Source: Bog-473 sp963791995
Lineage (GTDB): Bacteria; Actinomycetota; Acidimicrobiia; Acidimicrobiales; RAAP-2
Direction: 5' to 3'
NCBI GenBank assembly: GCA_963791995.1
Contig: CAWBUQ010000022.1
Location: 1 to 64,000, forward strand
DNA: 64,000 nt
How positions within the stretch are numbered: position 1 is the stretch's first letter; every line of letters starts with the position of its first letter. This document shows, piece by piece, positions 47,452-56,255 of the stretch. The notes below the pieces were generated by a model. It did not search any database, was not told the origin of the DNA, and worked only from the letters and a program-made list of their open reading frames with translations. The position numbers were made by a program, and so were the translations under genes.

Positions 47452-48096
47452 ATGGCGGCCCGGGGTCGCCTGCTCGCACTCGAGGGTATTGACGGCTGTG
47501 GGAAGTCCACCCAGGCGCGCGCCCTGGCCGAGGCGCTCGGAGCGAGGCTGACCCGTGAACCCGGAGCCACCGCACTGGGGGCCCGCCTGCGCGAGCTGCT
47601 GCTGGCGCCCGACACCCCGGCTCCGACACCGCGTGCCGAAGCGCTCTTGATGGCGGCGGACCGGGCAGAGCACGTGGCCCTGGTGCTCGAGCCGGCGCTG
47701 GCCGCCGGCGAGTGGGTGGTCAGCGACCGCTTCGCCGCCTCGACGGTGGCCTACCAGGGCTACGGGAGGGGGCTCGACCTCTCTGCCCTGCGCGAGCTGG
47801 TGGCGTGGGCCACCGACGGGCTGACCGCCGACCTCTCCATCCTGGTCGACGTCCCCGTGGAGGTGGCCGCGGCACGGCTCGCCGTTGGAACGGGCGCCGC
47901 GCCGCGCCTGGACCGGATGGAGCAGCTCGGACCCGAATTCGCGGCCCGTGTGCGCGAGGGATTCCTGGCCCAGGCGGCGGCCGACTCCGGTCACTGGCTG
48001 GTGGTGGACGGCGAAGCGACCATCGCGGACCTGGCGGCCCATATCGTGGCCGCGGTGCGCACGCGCTTCGACGACGTTCCCGCCGCCGGCCGGTGA
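47452..48096 (+). CDS. tmk: Thymidylate kinase
   Basis: 214 residues. LLALEGIDGCGKSTQARALA holds the P-loop, TREPGATALG the DR/EPG motif, ALLMAADRAEHV the central helix, and WVVSDRFAASTVAYQG the SDR(F/Y) motif with the base-binding Arg. The lid ARLAVGTGAAPRLDRME is Arg-poor at the P-loop side, as in enzymes that keep the catalytic Arg in the lid. It makes dTDP from dTMP and ATP. The stop overlaps the GTG of holB (GTGA). Confidence 0.92.
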   Translation: MAARGRLLALEGIDGCGKSTQARALAEALGARLTREPGATALGARLRELLLAPDTPAPTPRAEALLMAADRAEHVALVLEPALAAGEWVVSDRFAASTVAYQGYGRGLDLSALRELVAWATDGLTADLSILVDVPVEVAAARLAVGTGAAPRLDRMEQLGPEFAARVREGFLAQAAADSGHWLVVDGEATIADLAAHIVAAVRTRFDDVPAAGR

Positions 48097-49187
48097 GCAC
48101 GGACCGGCCGGTTCGCGAGCTCTTCTCCGGAGTCATCGGCCAGGACGATGCCGTGGACGCACTGCGTGCGGCCGCGGCCAATCCGGTGCACGCATACCTC
48201 TTCGGTGGGGCCGCCGGGAACGGCGGCCTCGCGGCCTCCTACGGCTTTGCCGCGGCGCTCCTGTGCCCCGATGGTGGGTGCGGTCAGTGCGCCACGTGCC
48301 GCGCCGCGTTGGCAGGGACCGATCCCGACCTCCACATTGTGCGCCGGAGTGGTGCCTCTGTCTCCATCGCCGACATTCGCCAGGTGGTTTCTCTGGCACA
48401 GCGCCGGCCGCTGCACGCAGCTCGACAGGTCATCGTGGTGCTCGACGTCCACCTGGCCGCGCTGCGGGCGCCCGCGCTGCTCAAGACGCTCGAAGAACCT
48501 CCCGGAGAGACGGTGTTCGTACTGCTGGCCGACCAGGTGGTGCCCGAACTGGTGACGGTGGCGAGCCGCTGCGTCGAGGTGGACTTCCCACCGGTCGCCC
48601 GCAGCGTGCTCGTGGAATGGCTGACCGCGTCCGGCGTGGAGCCCGGCATGGCTGCCGTCGTGGCCGACAGCAGTGGCGGCAATCCCGAGCGGGCCCGGGT
48701 CATGGTCGACGATCCCGACGTCGCGGCGCGGGTCGAGCTGTGGTCGTCGGTCCCCGAGGAGCTGCACACGGCCGGCATGACGGCGGCGGGACTGACGCGG
48801 CGTGTGCTCGACTCGGCGGACCGGGCGGTCGAACCGTTGCGGGCCGAACACGCTCGCGAGATCGAGATACTGACCGCGGCGGCAAAGGAGATGGGTGAGC
48901 GAAGCCTGCCCGGGCGCAAGGAGATCGTGGAGCAGCACCAGCGCGAAGAGCGGCGCTTCCGCACCGATGCGCTGCGCGCCGGACTGGGCGTCCTTGCCCG
49001 CTCCTACCGCGGTCGCCTGGTGAGGGCCGCCCAGGCGGGCCCGGTCGCGGTCGGAGATGCCGATGCACGTGCCGCGGCCGACGCAGTGGGCCTGATCACC
49101 GATGCCGCGGAGTCCTTGGTGCGCAACCCAAACGAGGCGCTGTTGTTGCAGTCGTTGTTCGTCCGACTGGCCGCCCAGGCGGCCTAG
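48093..49187 (+). CDS. holB: DNA polymerase III clamp-loader subunit delta'
   Basis: 364 residues from GTG at 48093. FSGVIGQDDAVDALRAA is the usual opening. The Walker A is degenerate (FGGAAGNGGLAAS, no GK[ST]), as expected for delta', which does not hydrolyse ATP. The zinc site is CPDGGCGQCATCRAAL followed by DPDLH. QVIVVLDVHLAALRAPALLKTLEEPP is the sensor region, with the conserved LLKTLEEPP. The C-terminal collar part is helical. It loads the sliding clamp with tau/gamma and delta. The tmk-holB order is conserved in many bacteria. Confidence 0.88.
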   Translation: MSTDRPVRELFSGVIGQDDAVDALRAAAANPVHAYLFGGAAGNGGLAASYGFAAALLCPDGGCGQCATCRAALAGTDPDLHIVRRSGASVSIADIRQVVSLAQRRPLHAARQVIVVLDVHLAALRAPALLKTLEEPPGETVFVLLADQVVPELVTVASRCVEVDFPPVARSVLVEWLTASGVEPGMAAVVADSSGGNPERARVMVDDPDVAARVELWSSVPEELHTAGMTAAGLTRRVLDSADRAVEPLRAEHAREIEILTAAAKEMGERSLPGRKEIVEQHQREERRFRTDALRAGLGVLARSYRGRLVRAAQAGPVAVGDADARAAADAVGLITDAAESLVRNPNEALLLQSLFVRLAAQAA

Positions 49188-49378
49188 CCGCCACGGCCGC
49201 GCTGGGCTGCACCGTGACCAGCGCAAACGGAGGGGTCGCGGCGCCTGCTCGACTCCGTCCGAGCGGTCCCGCACCGCTGTGGTGGGCGGGTCCGAGGCCG
49301 ACTGGCGCGGCGCGTACACTGACTGACCGTCGTTCGGCCGGGCGCAGCAGCGTTCGTGCTGGCGGGTTTGTGGAGTCT

Positions 49379-49451
49379 GCCTGGGTAGCTCAGTCGGTAG
49401 AGCAGCGCACTCGTAATGCGCAGGTCAGGAGTTCGAATCTCCTCTCAGGCT
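49379..49451 (+). tRNA. tRNA-Thr(CGT)
   Basis: Acceptor GCCTGGG/CTCAGGC (one G-T pair), D-stem GCTC/GAGC, anticodon stem GCGCA/TGCGC with loop CTCGTAA (anticodon CGT), T-arm with GGAGTTCGAATCTCC, and discriminator T at 49451. CCA is encoded at 49452-49454. A possible -10 hexamer TACACT lies at 49315-49320, about 60 bp upstream. Confidence 0.97.
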
Positions 49452-49454
49452 CCA

Positions 49455-49876
49455 GTTCAGCGGCTTTTGGCCCTGTCGCCCTTCCTGCTGCGGACCAAAG
49501 GGACACCCGAAGAACAGGCAGCGCGCATCGCTGAGAACATCGGGACCCCCGAGGTCTCCGAGCGGCCTGGGCTTGTAGAGCTCCCGACCCCAGCCGCTAT
49601 TCCGTGGTCCCGCCTCGAACTCACTTCTCCGTCCGGAGCCGAACGGCGAGCCGTGCAGACCGCTGCAAACTTCAAGTGGAGCGTAGGCCACCACCCAGAA
49701 ACTGCCTCCGTTCGCTCGCGCGTGGGTTGTGACCTGAACGTGCCCCGCAGCTCGCCCACCCACGTCGCCCGGCGCCCCGCCCGCGCGCCCGACACCGATG
49801 CAAGGGGGCCAAAGGTGAGATGATGCTGGGCGTTTCCTGAGCACTTGCGAATCGCATTGAATGGACGGCATGCGAA
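49455..49876. other. Gene-free stretch after tRNA-Thr
   Basis: No convincing coding region. A plus-strand frame (EEQAARIAENIGTPEVSERPG) is weakly protein-like but has no start, ribosome site or recognised family. From here the gene content turns from replication genes to accessory signalling genes, so this could be the edge of an acquired segment. I find neither an integrase nor a repeat of the tRNA end. Confidence 0.35.
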
Positions 49877-52800
49877 GTGGCCACCGTAAAGAACATCTCG
49901 GTGCTTTTCACCGACATCGTCGGTTCGACCGAACTGTCGATGTCGCTCAGCGTCGAGGAGAATGACCGGCTGCTCCGGACGCACTTCGCCTTGCTCCGCC
50001 AATGCGTCGCTCGGAACGGGGGCACAGAGGTGAAGTCGCTCGGAGACGGTCTAATGGCGGTCTTCCTGACCGCCTCGGGTGCCTTGGCGTGTGCCGTCGC
50101 GATGCAACAGGCCGTCGAGCGGGACAACCGGATGGCAGGACCCTCCGTGGGATTGCGTGTCGGGATCAGCGCGGGAGAGGCCACCCTCGAACGCGGTGAC
50201 TACTACGGCGATTCCGTCATCGAGGCGGCGAGACTGTGCGCCCAGGCCGATGGCGGCCAAATCCTCGTGGCCGACGTGGTCCGGGCGACGGCGGGACGCC
50301 GCACACCTTACGATTTCATCTCGTTGGGCAATCTCCACCTCAAGGGCCTACGCGACCCGGTACTCACCCTGGACGTTGCCTGGGAGCCAGCGCGCGAAGA
50401 CCTGATCTCCGAGCGGGTGCCCCTGCCCTCCCGCCTCGAGGCCCGGCCATCCCTCGGCGTCATCGGCCGCGAATCGGAGACAGCGCTTCTCTTGCAGGCT
50501 CTGCGTAAGGCAGTCGGCGGCGACGGACGCCGTGTGGTTCTCCTTGCCGGCGAAGCTGGGGTGGGCAAGACCACGCTCGCGACTGAGGTGGCAGTCTCGG
50601 CTTACGAAATGGGTGCGGTAGTGCTCCTCGGACGCTGCGAAGAGGACCTTGGAGTCCCCTACGGTCCCTTCGTCGAAGCACTTTCGCACTACGTCGCTCA
50701 CGCCGACATCCTCGAACTCGAGGGCCACTCCGCGGTCCACGGCGGTGAGCTGTCGCGCATCGTGCCCGCTCTGCGCCGCAGGCTCGGCGACGTCCCGGCC
50801 CCGATGAGTTCGGACTCCGACACCGAGCGCTACCTGCTGTACCGGGCCGTGGCCGGGCTCCTCGAGCATGTGGCGGCGGCCCACTCCCTCGTCCTCGTGC
50901 TCGACGACCTCCAGTGGGCGGACAAACCGAGCCTTCAGATGCTCCGGTACGTCGTCGCCAACACGACGACAGCGCCGATCCTCATCGTTGCCACCCTCCG
51001 GGATACCGAGCTCACTCCCGCCCATTCGCTCTTTGAAGTGCTCGCCGCGCTGCGAAGAGAGGAAGGCGTGAGCCGCGTGAATCTCGCCGGCCTTGATGGT
51101 GCCGGTGTCTTGGCGTTCATCGAGGCCAGCGCAGGGCACTCTATTGGACTCAAAGGCGACGAACTCGCCCGTAACCTCCATCTCGAGACCGACGGGAACC
51201 CTTTCTTCGTCGGCGAGGTGCTCCGGCACCTCGCCGAGACTGGCGCCATCTTCCGGGACGGCGCTGGTCGCTGGTCGGCGACGGGCGAGTCACCGGGGGC
51301 GATAGACCTTCCTAGCAGCGTGCGCGAAGTCTTGCTCGCCCGTGTCGCCCGTCTCGGCGAGCGCGCGGGTCCGGTCCTGACGGCGGCCTGCGTGATCGGT
51401 CGCGACTTTGACATAGACCTGCTGACCCGAGTAACCGAAACGGCCGAAGACGACCTCATCGACGTGCTCGATGCCGCTGCGGCTTCGGCCCTCGTCCGAG
51501 AGTTGTCGGATGTCGCAGGGCGTTACAGCTTCTGCCATGCCATGATCCAGCACAGCTTGTACCAGGAGATCGGACCCACACGCCGGGCTCGGCTTCACCG
51601 TCGTGTGGCAGAGGGTATTGAGGAGATTTGTGGCGAAGACACCGCACCGCGTGTCGCCGAGCTCGCCCACCACTGGCTCTGCGCCGCCGAGCCGGTCAAC
51701 GACAAGGCAGTGGAATACGCGCGGGAGGCGGGAAAGGCGGCACTGGCGGTTCTCGCTCCCGACGAAGCCCTCCGCTACTTCAGTCAGGCCCTCCGGTTCG
51801 TCGAGCTCAACCCGCACGCCGACCCGCTCTTGCATTGCGATCTACGCCTCGGGCTCGGCGAGGCGCAGCGCCAGGCTGGGATGGCCGAATTCCGCGAGAC
51901 CTTCCTCCAAGCCGCACATCAGGCCGTGGCGCTCGGCGCGACCAACCTGTTGGTGCGGGCCGCACTGAGCAACAACCGCGGCTTCGTCAGTAGTATCGGG
52001 TCGGTCGACGACGAGCGGGTCGCCGTGCTCGAATCCTCTCTTGACGCAGTCCCGGGAGAGGACAGCCAGGAGCGGGCTCTCCTCCTCGCCACCCTGTGCA
52101 GCGAGCTCACTTATGCCGGACCCCCCGATCGCTGCCAGTCGCTCGCGGCCGACGCCAAGATGATTGCAGCGCGCGTCGGGGACCCCGCCACAATCGTCCG
52201 AGTCCTCAACCTGACGCAGAACGCGGTGGTCGACCCATCTTGCTTGGCTGAGCGGACGGTTGACACGAACGAGGCGCTGGCGCTCGCAGAGGAGCTCGGC
52301 GATCCCGATCTCCTCTACGGCGTCTGCCTTCATGCCCGGATCAACGCGGTGCAATCGGGTGACTTCGACGCGGCGGCGGATCACCTCGCAAGGATGAGCC
52401 AGCTCAGCGAGCAGCTCCGGCTCCCGGCGCTCCTGTGGCACACGGCGTTCAGCCAGGCCACGGAGTCATTGCGTCTTGGTGACACCGAGCGGGCCCTGGA
52501 GCTGGCTGACGCCGCGCTCCAGCTCGGCAAGGAGAGCGGCCAGCCAGATGCCGAGGTGTTCTACGGGGGTCAGCTCTCCATGGTCTACGCCCAGCAGGGA
52601 CGCATCGCCGAGTTGATCCCACTCTTTGAGGAGCTCATCGCCGCGAACCCGAGTCTCAGCCAGCTCAAGCAAGGGCTCGCTCGCGCCTACCTGGAGCGAG
52701 GAGACGAGAAGCACGCCCTCGAGCTGCTCGAGGAGGGGGCGTCCGATGGATTCGCTTCGCTCCCGAGAGACCTGATCTGGCTCTTCGGAGTGACCGCCTA

Positions 52801-53194
52801 CGCCGACGTCGCGGTGCAACTGCGGGCCGAGGAACCGGCCCGACAGCTTTACGCGCTCCTTGTGCCGTATCACGACCAGTATCCCTTCATCGCGGCGGCC
52901 TGTCAGGACTCCCCAGTGGCGACTTACCTCGGTGGCCTCGCCGGGGTCCTCGGACGCTACGACGAAGCCGAGGCCTATTTCGTCGAGGCAGCCGACATCG
53001 ACGCCAGAGGCTCGATGGTCTACGCGGCAGCGCGCAACGATCTCTCCTGGGCGCGCATGCTCCGGGCCCGGCAAGCTCCCGGTGATCGGGAGAGGGCACT
53101 GACACTCTTGGCGCGATCAAGCTCGGCAGCAGTGACCATGGGGTACGGCTTCGTTGCTCGTCTAGTCAAGTCGGAGCAGGCGAAGTGGACCTGA
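49877..53194 (+). CDS. Class III adenylate cyclase-like / AAA ATPase / TPR regulator
   Basis: 1105 residues from GTG at 49877. Class III cyclase domain (1-170): NISVLFTDIVGSTELS (metal Asp), VKSLGDGLMAVF (second Asp and purine-selecting Lys), and GDSVIEAARLC, where the usual V-N-x-A-A-R Asn is Ile. An AAA/STAND-type ATPase (about 195-480) has LLAGEAGVGKTTLATEVAV (Walker A) and LVLVLDDLQWADKPSL (Walker B). The remaining 600 residues are TPR-like helices, for example ALELADAALQLG. No C-terminal LuxR HTH is present. Such proteins are large signal-transduction ATPases. Cyclase activity is doubtful because of the Asn change. Confidence 0.8.
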   Translation: MATVKNISVLFTDIVGSTELSMSLSVEENDRLLRTHFALLRQCVARNGGTEVKSLGDGLMAVFLTASGALACAVAMQQAVERDNRMAGPSVGLRVGISAGEATLERGDYYGDSVIEAARLCAQADGGQILVADVVRATAGRRTPYDFISLGNLHLKGLRDPVLTLDVAWEPAREDLISERVPLPSRLEARPSLGVIGRESETALLLQALRKAVGGDGRRVVLLAGEAGVGKTTLATEVAVSAYEMGAVVLLGRCEEDLGVPYGPFVEALSHYVAHADILELEGHSAVHGGELSRIVPALRRRLGDVPAPMSSDSDTERYLLYRAVAGLLEHVAAAHSLVLVLDDLQWADKPSLQMLRYVVANTTTAPILIVATLRDTELTPAHSLFEVLAALRREEGVSRVNLAGLDGAGVLAFIEASAGHSIGLKGDELARNLHLETDGNPFFVGEVLRHLAETGAIFRDGAGRWSATGESPGAIDLPSSVREVLLARVARLGERAGPVLTAACVIGRDFDIDLLTRVTETAEDDLIDVLDAAAASALVRELSDVAGRYSFCHAMIQHSLYQEIGPTRRARLHRRVAEGIEEICGEDTAPRVAELAHHWLCAAEPVNDKAVEYAREAGKAALAVLAPDEALRYFSQALRFVELNPHADPLLHCDLRLGLGEAQRQAGMAEFRETFLQAAHQAVALGATNLLVRAALSNNRGFVSSIGSVDDERVAVLESSLDAVPGEDSQERALLLATLCSELTYAGPPDRCQSLAADAKMIAARVGDPATIVRVLNLTQNAVVDPSCLAERTVDTNEALALAEELGDPDLLYGVCLHARINAVQSGDFDAAADHLARMSQLSEQLRLPALLWHTAFSQATESLRLGDTERALELADAALQLGKESGQPDAEVFYGGQLSMVYAQQGRIAELIPLFEELIAANPSLSQLKQGLARAYLERGDEKHALELLEEGASDGFASLPRDLIWLFGVTAYADVAVQLRAEEPARQLYALLVPYHDQYPFIAAACQDSPVATYLGGLAGVLGRYDEAEAYFVEAADIDARGSMVYAAARNDLSWARMLRARQAPGDRERALTLLARSSSAAVTMGYGFVARLVKSEQAKWT

Positions 53195-53243
53195 GGGCGC
53201 GGGCGTTGCCTCCCGCCTAGCTGGAAGCCGGTCAACCGTAGGA

Positions 53244-53588
53244 TCAGGAAGGCCGCACCTTGATGGTGGGGCCTACCGCGGATTGGACGATGTCCACGTC
53301 AATACCACTGGACACCTCGGCCTCCGTGATGGCGCAGTCGAGTGGCATCTCCGTCCGGCCGTTGTCCAGCGCCTCGAGCGTGGCCTGCCTGATGCCGGCG
53401 ACGACGTCGGGCGACAGACCCTGGATCACGGCTCGGATTTCAGGGGTCATGTCGTCGCCAAGACCGAGCGCGTCGACCATGTCGAGCAACGGCATGTCTT
53501 CCGCGTGCATCTCGCGCACCCGCGCCTGCACTTCGGGGTTCGTCAGTGCGTCGTTCGTAGCCACGACAATCGGAGCTGCTAAAACCAT
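53244..53588 (-). CDS. Hypothetical protein, 114 residues
   Basis: Start ATG at 53588 with GGGAGAG 5-6 bases upstream. An N-terminal hydrophobic stretch (MVLAAPIVVATNDAL) precedes acidic helices (VREMHAEDMPLLDMVDALGL, then MTPEIRAVIQGLSPDVV) and a beta-like end (GIDVDIVQSAVGPTIKVRPS). I do not recognise it. The helix content and Asp/Glu bias suggest a small soluble protein. A precursor-peptide role was considered and dropped for lack of modification enzymes nearby. It is divergent from the YihY-like gene. Confidence 0.5.
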   Translation of the reverse strand: MVLAAPIVVATNDALTNPEVQARVREMHAEDMPLLDMVDALGLGDDMTPEIRAVIQGLSPDVVAGIRQATLEALDNGRTEMPLDCAITEAEVSSGIDVDIVQSAVGPTIKVRPS

Positions 53589-53675
53589 CGCACTCTCCCT
53601 CACTCGCGATCGGATCGGCACAGTCGGCCTCAGCCCTGACGCTAGTGCACGGAGGCGAGGGTTGCATCCCCCATT

Positions 53676-54405
53676 TTGGCGTGGCTGCGCCGACTGAGAG
53701 GGCCCGAACGGGCGGACGCCGGGTGCCTCGAACGACGGGAGCCCGACATTGTTGCCGTCTATCCGCTCCTGCTTGTCATCATCACAATCTTCGGGTTCAT
53801 CGGGGCAGCGTCGCTGGGGCACGGCATCGTGTCGACGTTGCACGAGTTTCCGGTCGTGGGGGGCCAGTTCAACCCGGCCTCATCCGAAAGTTTGCAGGGA
53901 AGTGGTCTCGGCCTGGCCATCGGGATCATCGGGCTGATCTACGGTGCCCAGGGTGTCACCCAAATAGTTCAGCAGGCAATGGCCGGCGTGTGGAACGTGC
54001 CGCAGATCGACAGGCCAACCTTCCTCCCTCGTCTGGCTCGGAGCCTGATCGCGCTGATCACGATCGGCTGTGCCTTCGTCCTGAACGCGGCGGTCGGCAC
54101 TGTCGTGACCGGCATGCACGTGGCCCTTGCGATTCGGGGTCCCGCTCTCGTCGGCATGGTGCTCCTCAACGTCGTGCTCTATGCCACTGTCTTTTGGGTG
54201 ACGACTCCGGGCGTGCTTGCGAAGCGCAACCTCCTTCCGGGAGCCGCGGTGGCATCGCTCGGCTTCACGGTCCTGATCACCTTGGGGACTTGTCCAGCAC
54301 CAGCTGCGGCACAGCTCCGCGACCTACGGGCAGTTCGGGCTGGTGATTGGACTGGTCGGCTTTCTCTTTCTCGTCGCCAAATTCAGTCTGTATGGGGCGG
54401 AATAG
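53676..54405 (+). pseudogene. YihY/BrkB family membrane protein, truncated and frameshifted
   Basis: The body reads VYPLLLVIITIFGFIGAASL, GLAIGIIGLIYGAQGVTQIV and AMAGVWNVPQIDRPTFLPRL, the UPF0761/BrkB core of six helices, then AVASLGFTVLITLG. A shift near 54290 moves the last part to another frame: LVQHQLRHSSATYGQFGLVI then GFLFLVAKFSLYGAE and a TAG at 54403. The first helix and its flanking helix are missing at the N-terminus, so the gene seems truncated as well. Function of the family is uncertain (envelope integrity has been suggested). As sequenced, the frame without the shift ends at 54551. Confidence 0.65.
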
Positions 54406-54653
54406 TCAGTTCAGATCCCACCGCGGCGGATAACCAGCTCCTATCCGGGATCACCCACCAGTCACACCGGCGAGAAGATCAGGTGATCGGGGTGGCATTC
54501 GGGGAGGATGGAGTGGCCGATGCTGCGACGGATGCTGACAGCTTGTCGTAGCCGTCTCCCGTGACCGCCGCTTGGGACCTGCCGGATAGAAATCGAAGCA
54601 AAACAAGCACCAGCGCATGCGTACGCCTCTCGCAAGCGGGTAAGGACGTGGCT

Positions 54654-55052
54654 GTGGCACTCACCCGTCGTATGGCGCGCCCGCTGCTCGCGTCGATCTT
54701 CGTAGTCGGCGGCCTGGACGCGCTCCGACGTCCGACCAGCAAATCCGAGAAGGCCCGGGCGGTGACGGAGCCCCTCCGTGAGCACGCTCCGGCGACTGCG
54801 GACGTGGACACGGAGACGATGATTCGGATCAATGGCGGCGTCCAGCTCGTTGCCGGCGTGCTCTTGGCAATGAACAAGTTTCGCCGGCTGGCGTGTCTTG
54901 CCTTGATGGGTTCGCTGATCCCGACGACCTACGCCGGTCACCGCTTCTGGGAAGAGACCGACGACGCCATTCGTGCGCAGCAGAAGATGCACTTCGTGAA
55001 GAACCTCGGCCTCTTTGGTGGTCTCATCCTCGCGGCCGTCGACACCGAGTGA
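54654..55052 (+). CDS. DoxX family membrane protein
   Basis: 132 residues from GTG at 54654; ATG at 54672 is an alternative. MARPLLASIFVVGGLDALRR is the DoxX opening with the first helix. NGGVQLVAGVLLAMNKFRRL, ALMGSLIPTTYAGHRFWEE and KNLGLFGGLILAAVD are the other three helices. The length fits a single DoxX unit. Family members are four-helix membrane proteins linked to redox or oxidative-stress protection in mycobacteria (the DoxX/SodA/SseA complex). No partners occur here. Confidence 0.8.
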   Translation: MALTRRMARPLLASIFVVGGLDALRRPTSKSEKARAVTEPLREHAPATADVDTETMIRINGGVQLVAGVLLAMNKFRRLACLALMGSLIPTTYAGHRFWEETDDAIRAQQKMHFVKNLGLFGGLILAAVDTE

Positions 55053-55166
55053 TCGCCGTCGCTCAGCTGGCGCGCCAAGCGCAGACTTCAGGCCCTCGAC
55101 ATCGGGCGAGGCCCAGCGTCCAGCGCTGGGTCGTTCGATCTTGGAACGAAACCAAAGGCAGCGATT

Positions 55167-55499
55167 GTGAGCGTGTCAACCGCTGCCGGCGCTGCTTCGA
55201 AAAGCGGCAAACGGGCCGCCCGTCGGGCACGCCGCGTTGGTGGCCAGCTGAAGGTCAGCGGGTTCGAAGCTGCGCATCGAGCAGTCGATGCGCACGAGGG
55301 ACTACGGAGCGCACAGGAGTCCGTGGCTGACGCCATCAGCGCATCGGGTGAAGGCGCCGCACGCGCTCTCCAACGCTCAGGCGCTCTCGTTGCGAGCGCC
55401 ACCCGATGGGGCCGCCGGACCGGATTGGAGCCGCTTGCGGACGCAGTGAGAGCAAACAAGACGCTTGCCAAACTGGGCGACCACATTCCAACAAGCTGA
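55167..55499 (+). CDS. Hypothetical basic Ala/Arg-rich protein
   Basis: 110 residues from GTG at 55167. Basic first third (SGKRAARRARRVGGQLKVSG), then one long amphipathic helix region (AAHRAVDAHEGLRSAQESVA), ending in NKTLAKLGDHIPTS. No family recognised. Its 3' end overlaps the convergent HTH gene by about 120 bp, so one of the two may be spurious; the HTH gene has the clearer motif. Confidence 0.35.
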   Translation: MSVSTAAGAASKSGKRAARRARRVGGQLKVSGFEAAHRAVDAHEGLRSAQESVADAISASGEGAARALQRSGALVASATRWGRRTGLEPLADAVRANKTLAKLGDHIPTS

Positions 55500-55658
55500 A
55501 TCACTCCGCACGGTTCTCACATACCACGTGCCGCCAATGCGATGGACCGCGAAAGGCACACGTCCGTCGCGAACCGCTCGGTAGAGCGTCGATCGCCCGA
55601 TCCCGAGGAGCAGCGCGGTCTCCTCGATGCTCAACAACAGCCCGCTACACGACCTCAC
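55377..55658 (-). CDS. Excisionase-like helix-turn-helix protein
   Basis: 93 residues as read. LLSIEETALLLGIGRSTLYR then AVRDGRVPFAVHRIGGTWYV is the complete excisionase/MerR-like winged HTH (HTH_17 style), whose last strand normally ends in R-R/Y-V. Residues after VRTVRSD are low in motif and run antisense to the neighbouring frame, so the true end may be earlier. Xis-type proteins assist integrases; no integrase is present nearby, so this is probably an orphan from a lost element, or a small regulator. Confidence 0.6.
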   Translation of the reverse strand: MRSCSGLLLSIEETALLLGIGRSTLYRAVRDGRVPFAVHRIGGTWYVRTVRSDSACWNVVAQFGKRLVCSHCVRKRLQSGPAAPSGGARNESA

Positions 55659-56069
55659 AGCACGACCCGCGACAACTCACTGACATGGCTGGAGCGGCTA
55701 CAGATGCGCTCCAAGATCGGCTGCTCCAGGGACAGATGGATTCTGACGCAACGCACCCTTGTCTCGTGGCACATCGAGGGTGTGATTGGATCTGAGGGGT
55801 CGTTTGTGCCTCGCCTGGACCAAGCCAGGGAGGGATGAATCAGACTCCGATATCGGCACGGGACACCCATCGCAGCCAATAAGTATGCGTCTCGTAAGGC
55901 TCAATCGATGTTGGAATGATACGGACCAGCGAAAACGCGAGACCCGGCTCGACGCGAGTTCGTGAACGTCTAAACGTCCTCTGCGTTTTTCTGAGGACTC
56001 CTTAAGTCCCTCGGGCCTCCTGTGCCACTCGCCGAAGATCACCCGCAAGGCGCTCTGGGTGCTCGACCG
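55659..56069. other. Intergenic stretch, lower GC
   Basis: No coding region supported. A short hairpin with a one-base bulge (gaggact, ctta loop region, agtccctc) lies near 55993-56013, preceded, not followed, by a T-run on the plus strand, so it is not a standard terminator. Confidence 0.4.
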
Positions 56070-56210
56070 TCATACCCGCAAAAAGACATCGGGATTCGCG
56101 GTGCCGAGGTACACCACCACGCCCTCGTCCCACACTCGCACGTCGAAATCCAGAAGCTCTTCCGGCACACGAGCAGACGTTGCGAGATCTAGATCGTCCT
56201 CGTCCACCAT
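56070..56210 (-). CDS. Small acidic protein (46 residues), tentative
   Basis: ATG at 56210, TGA at 56070-56072. MVDEDDLDLATSARVPEELL is followed by a beta-like DVRVWDEGVVVYLG and DVFLRV. The frame is open further upstream to an in-frame TAG that coincides with the end of the HAD gene, where AGGAG (about 56246) could serve a non-ATG start. The codon pattern is protein-like, but no family is known. Confidence 0.35.
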   Translation of the reverse strand: MVDEDDLDLATSARVPEELLDFDVRVWDEGVVVYLGTANPDVFLRV

Positions 56211-56255
56211 GGAGCCGACCACAGCGTCACCGCGAGCGGTATGTCGTTCTCCTAG

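Noticed and set aside
53244..53588. RiPP or bacteriocin precursor
   Set aside because: No Cys/Ser-rich core, no leader with a GG site, and no modification or export gene nearby.
55990..56015. Rho-independent terminator
   Set aside because: The T-run precedes the hairpin on the plus strand, and on the minus strand A residues follow it, so neither direction fits.
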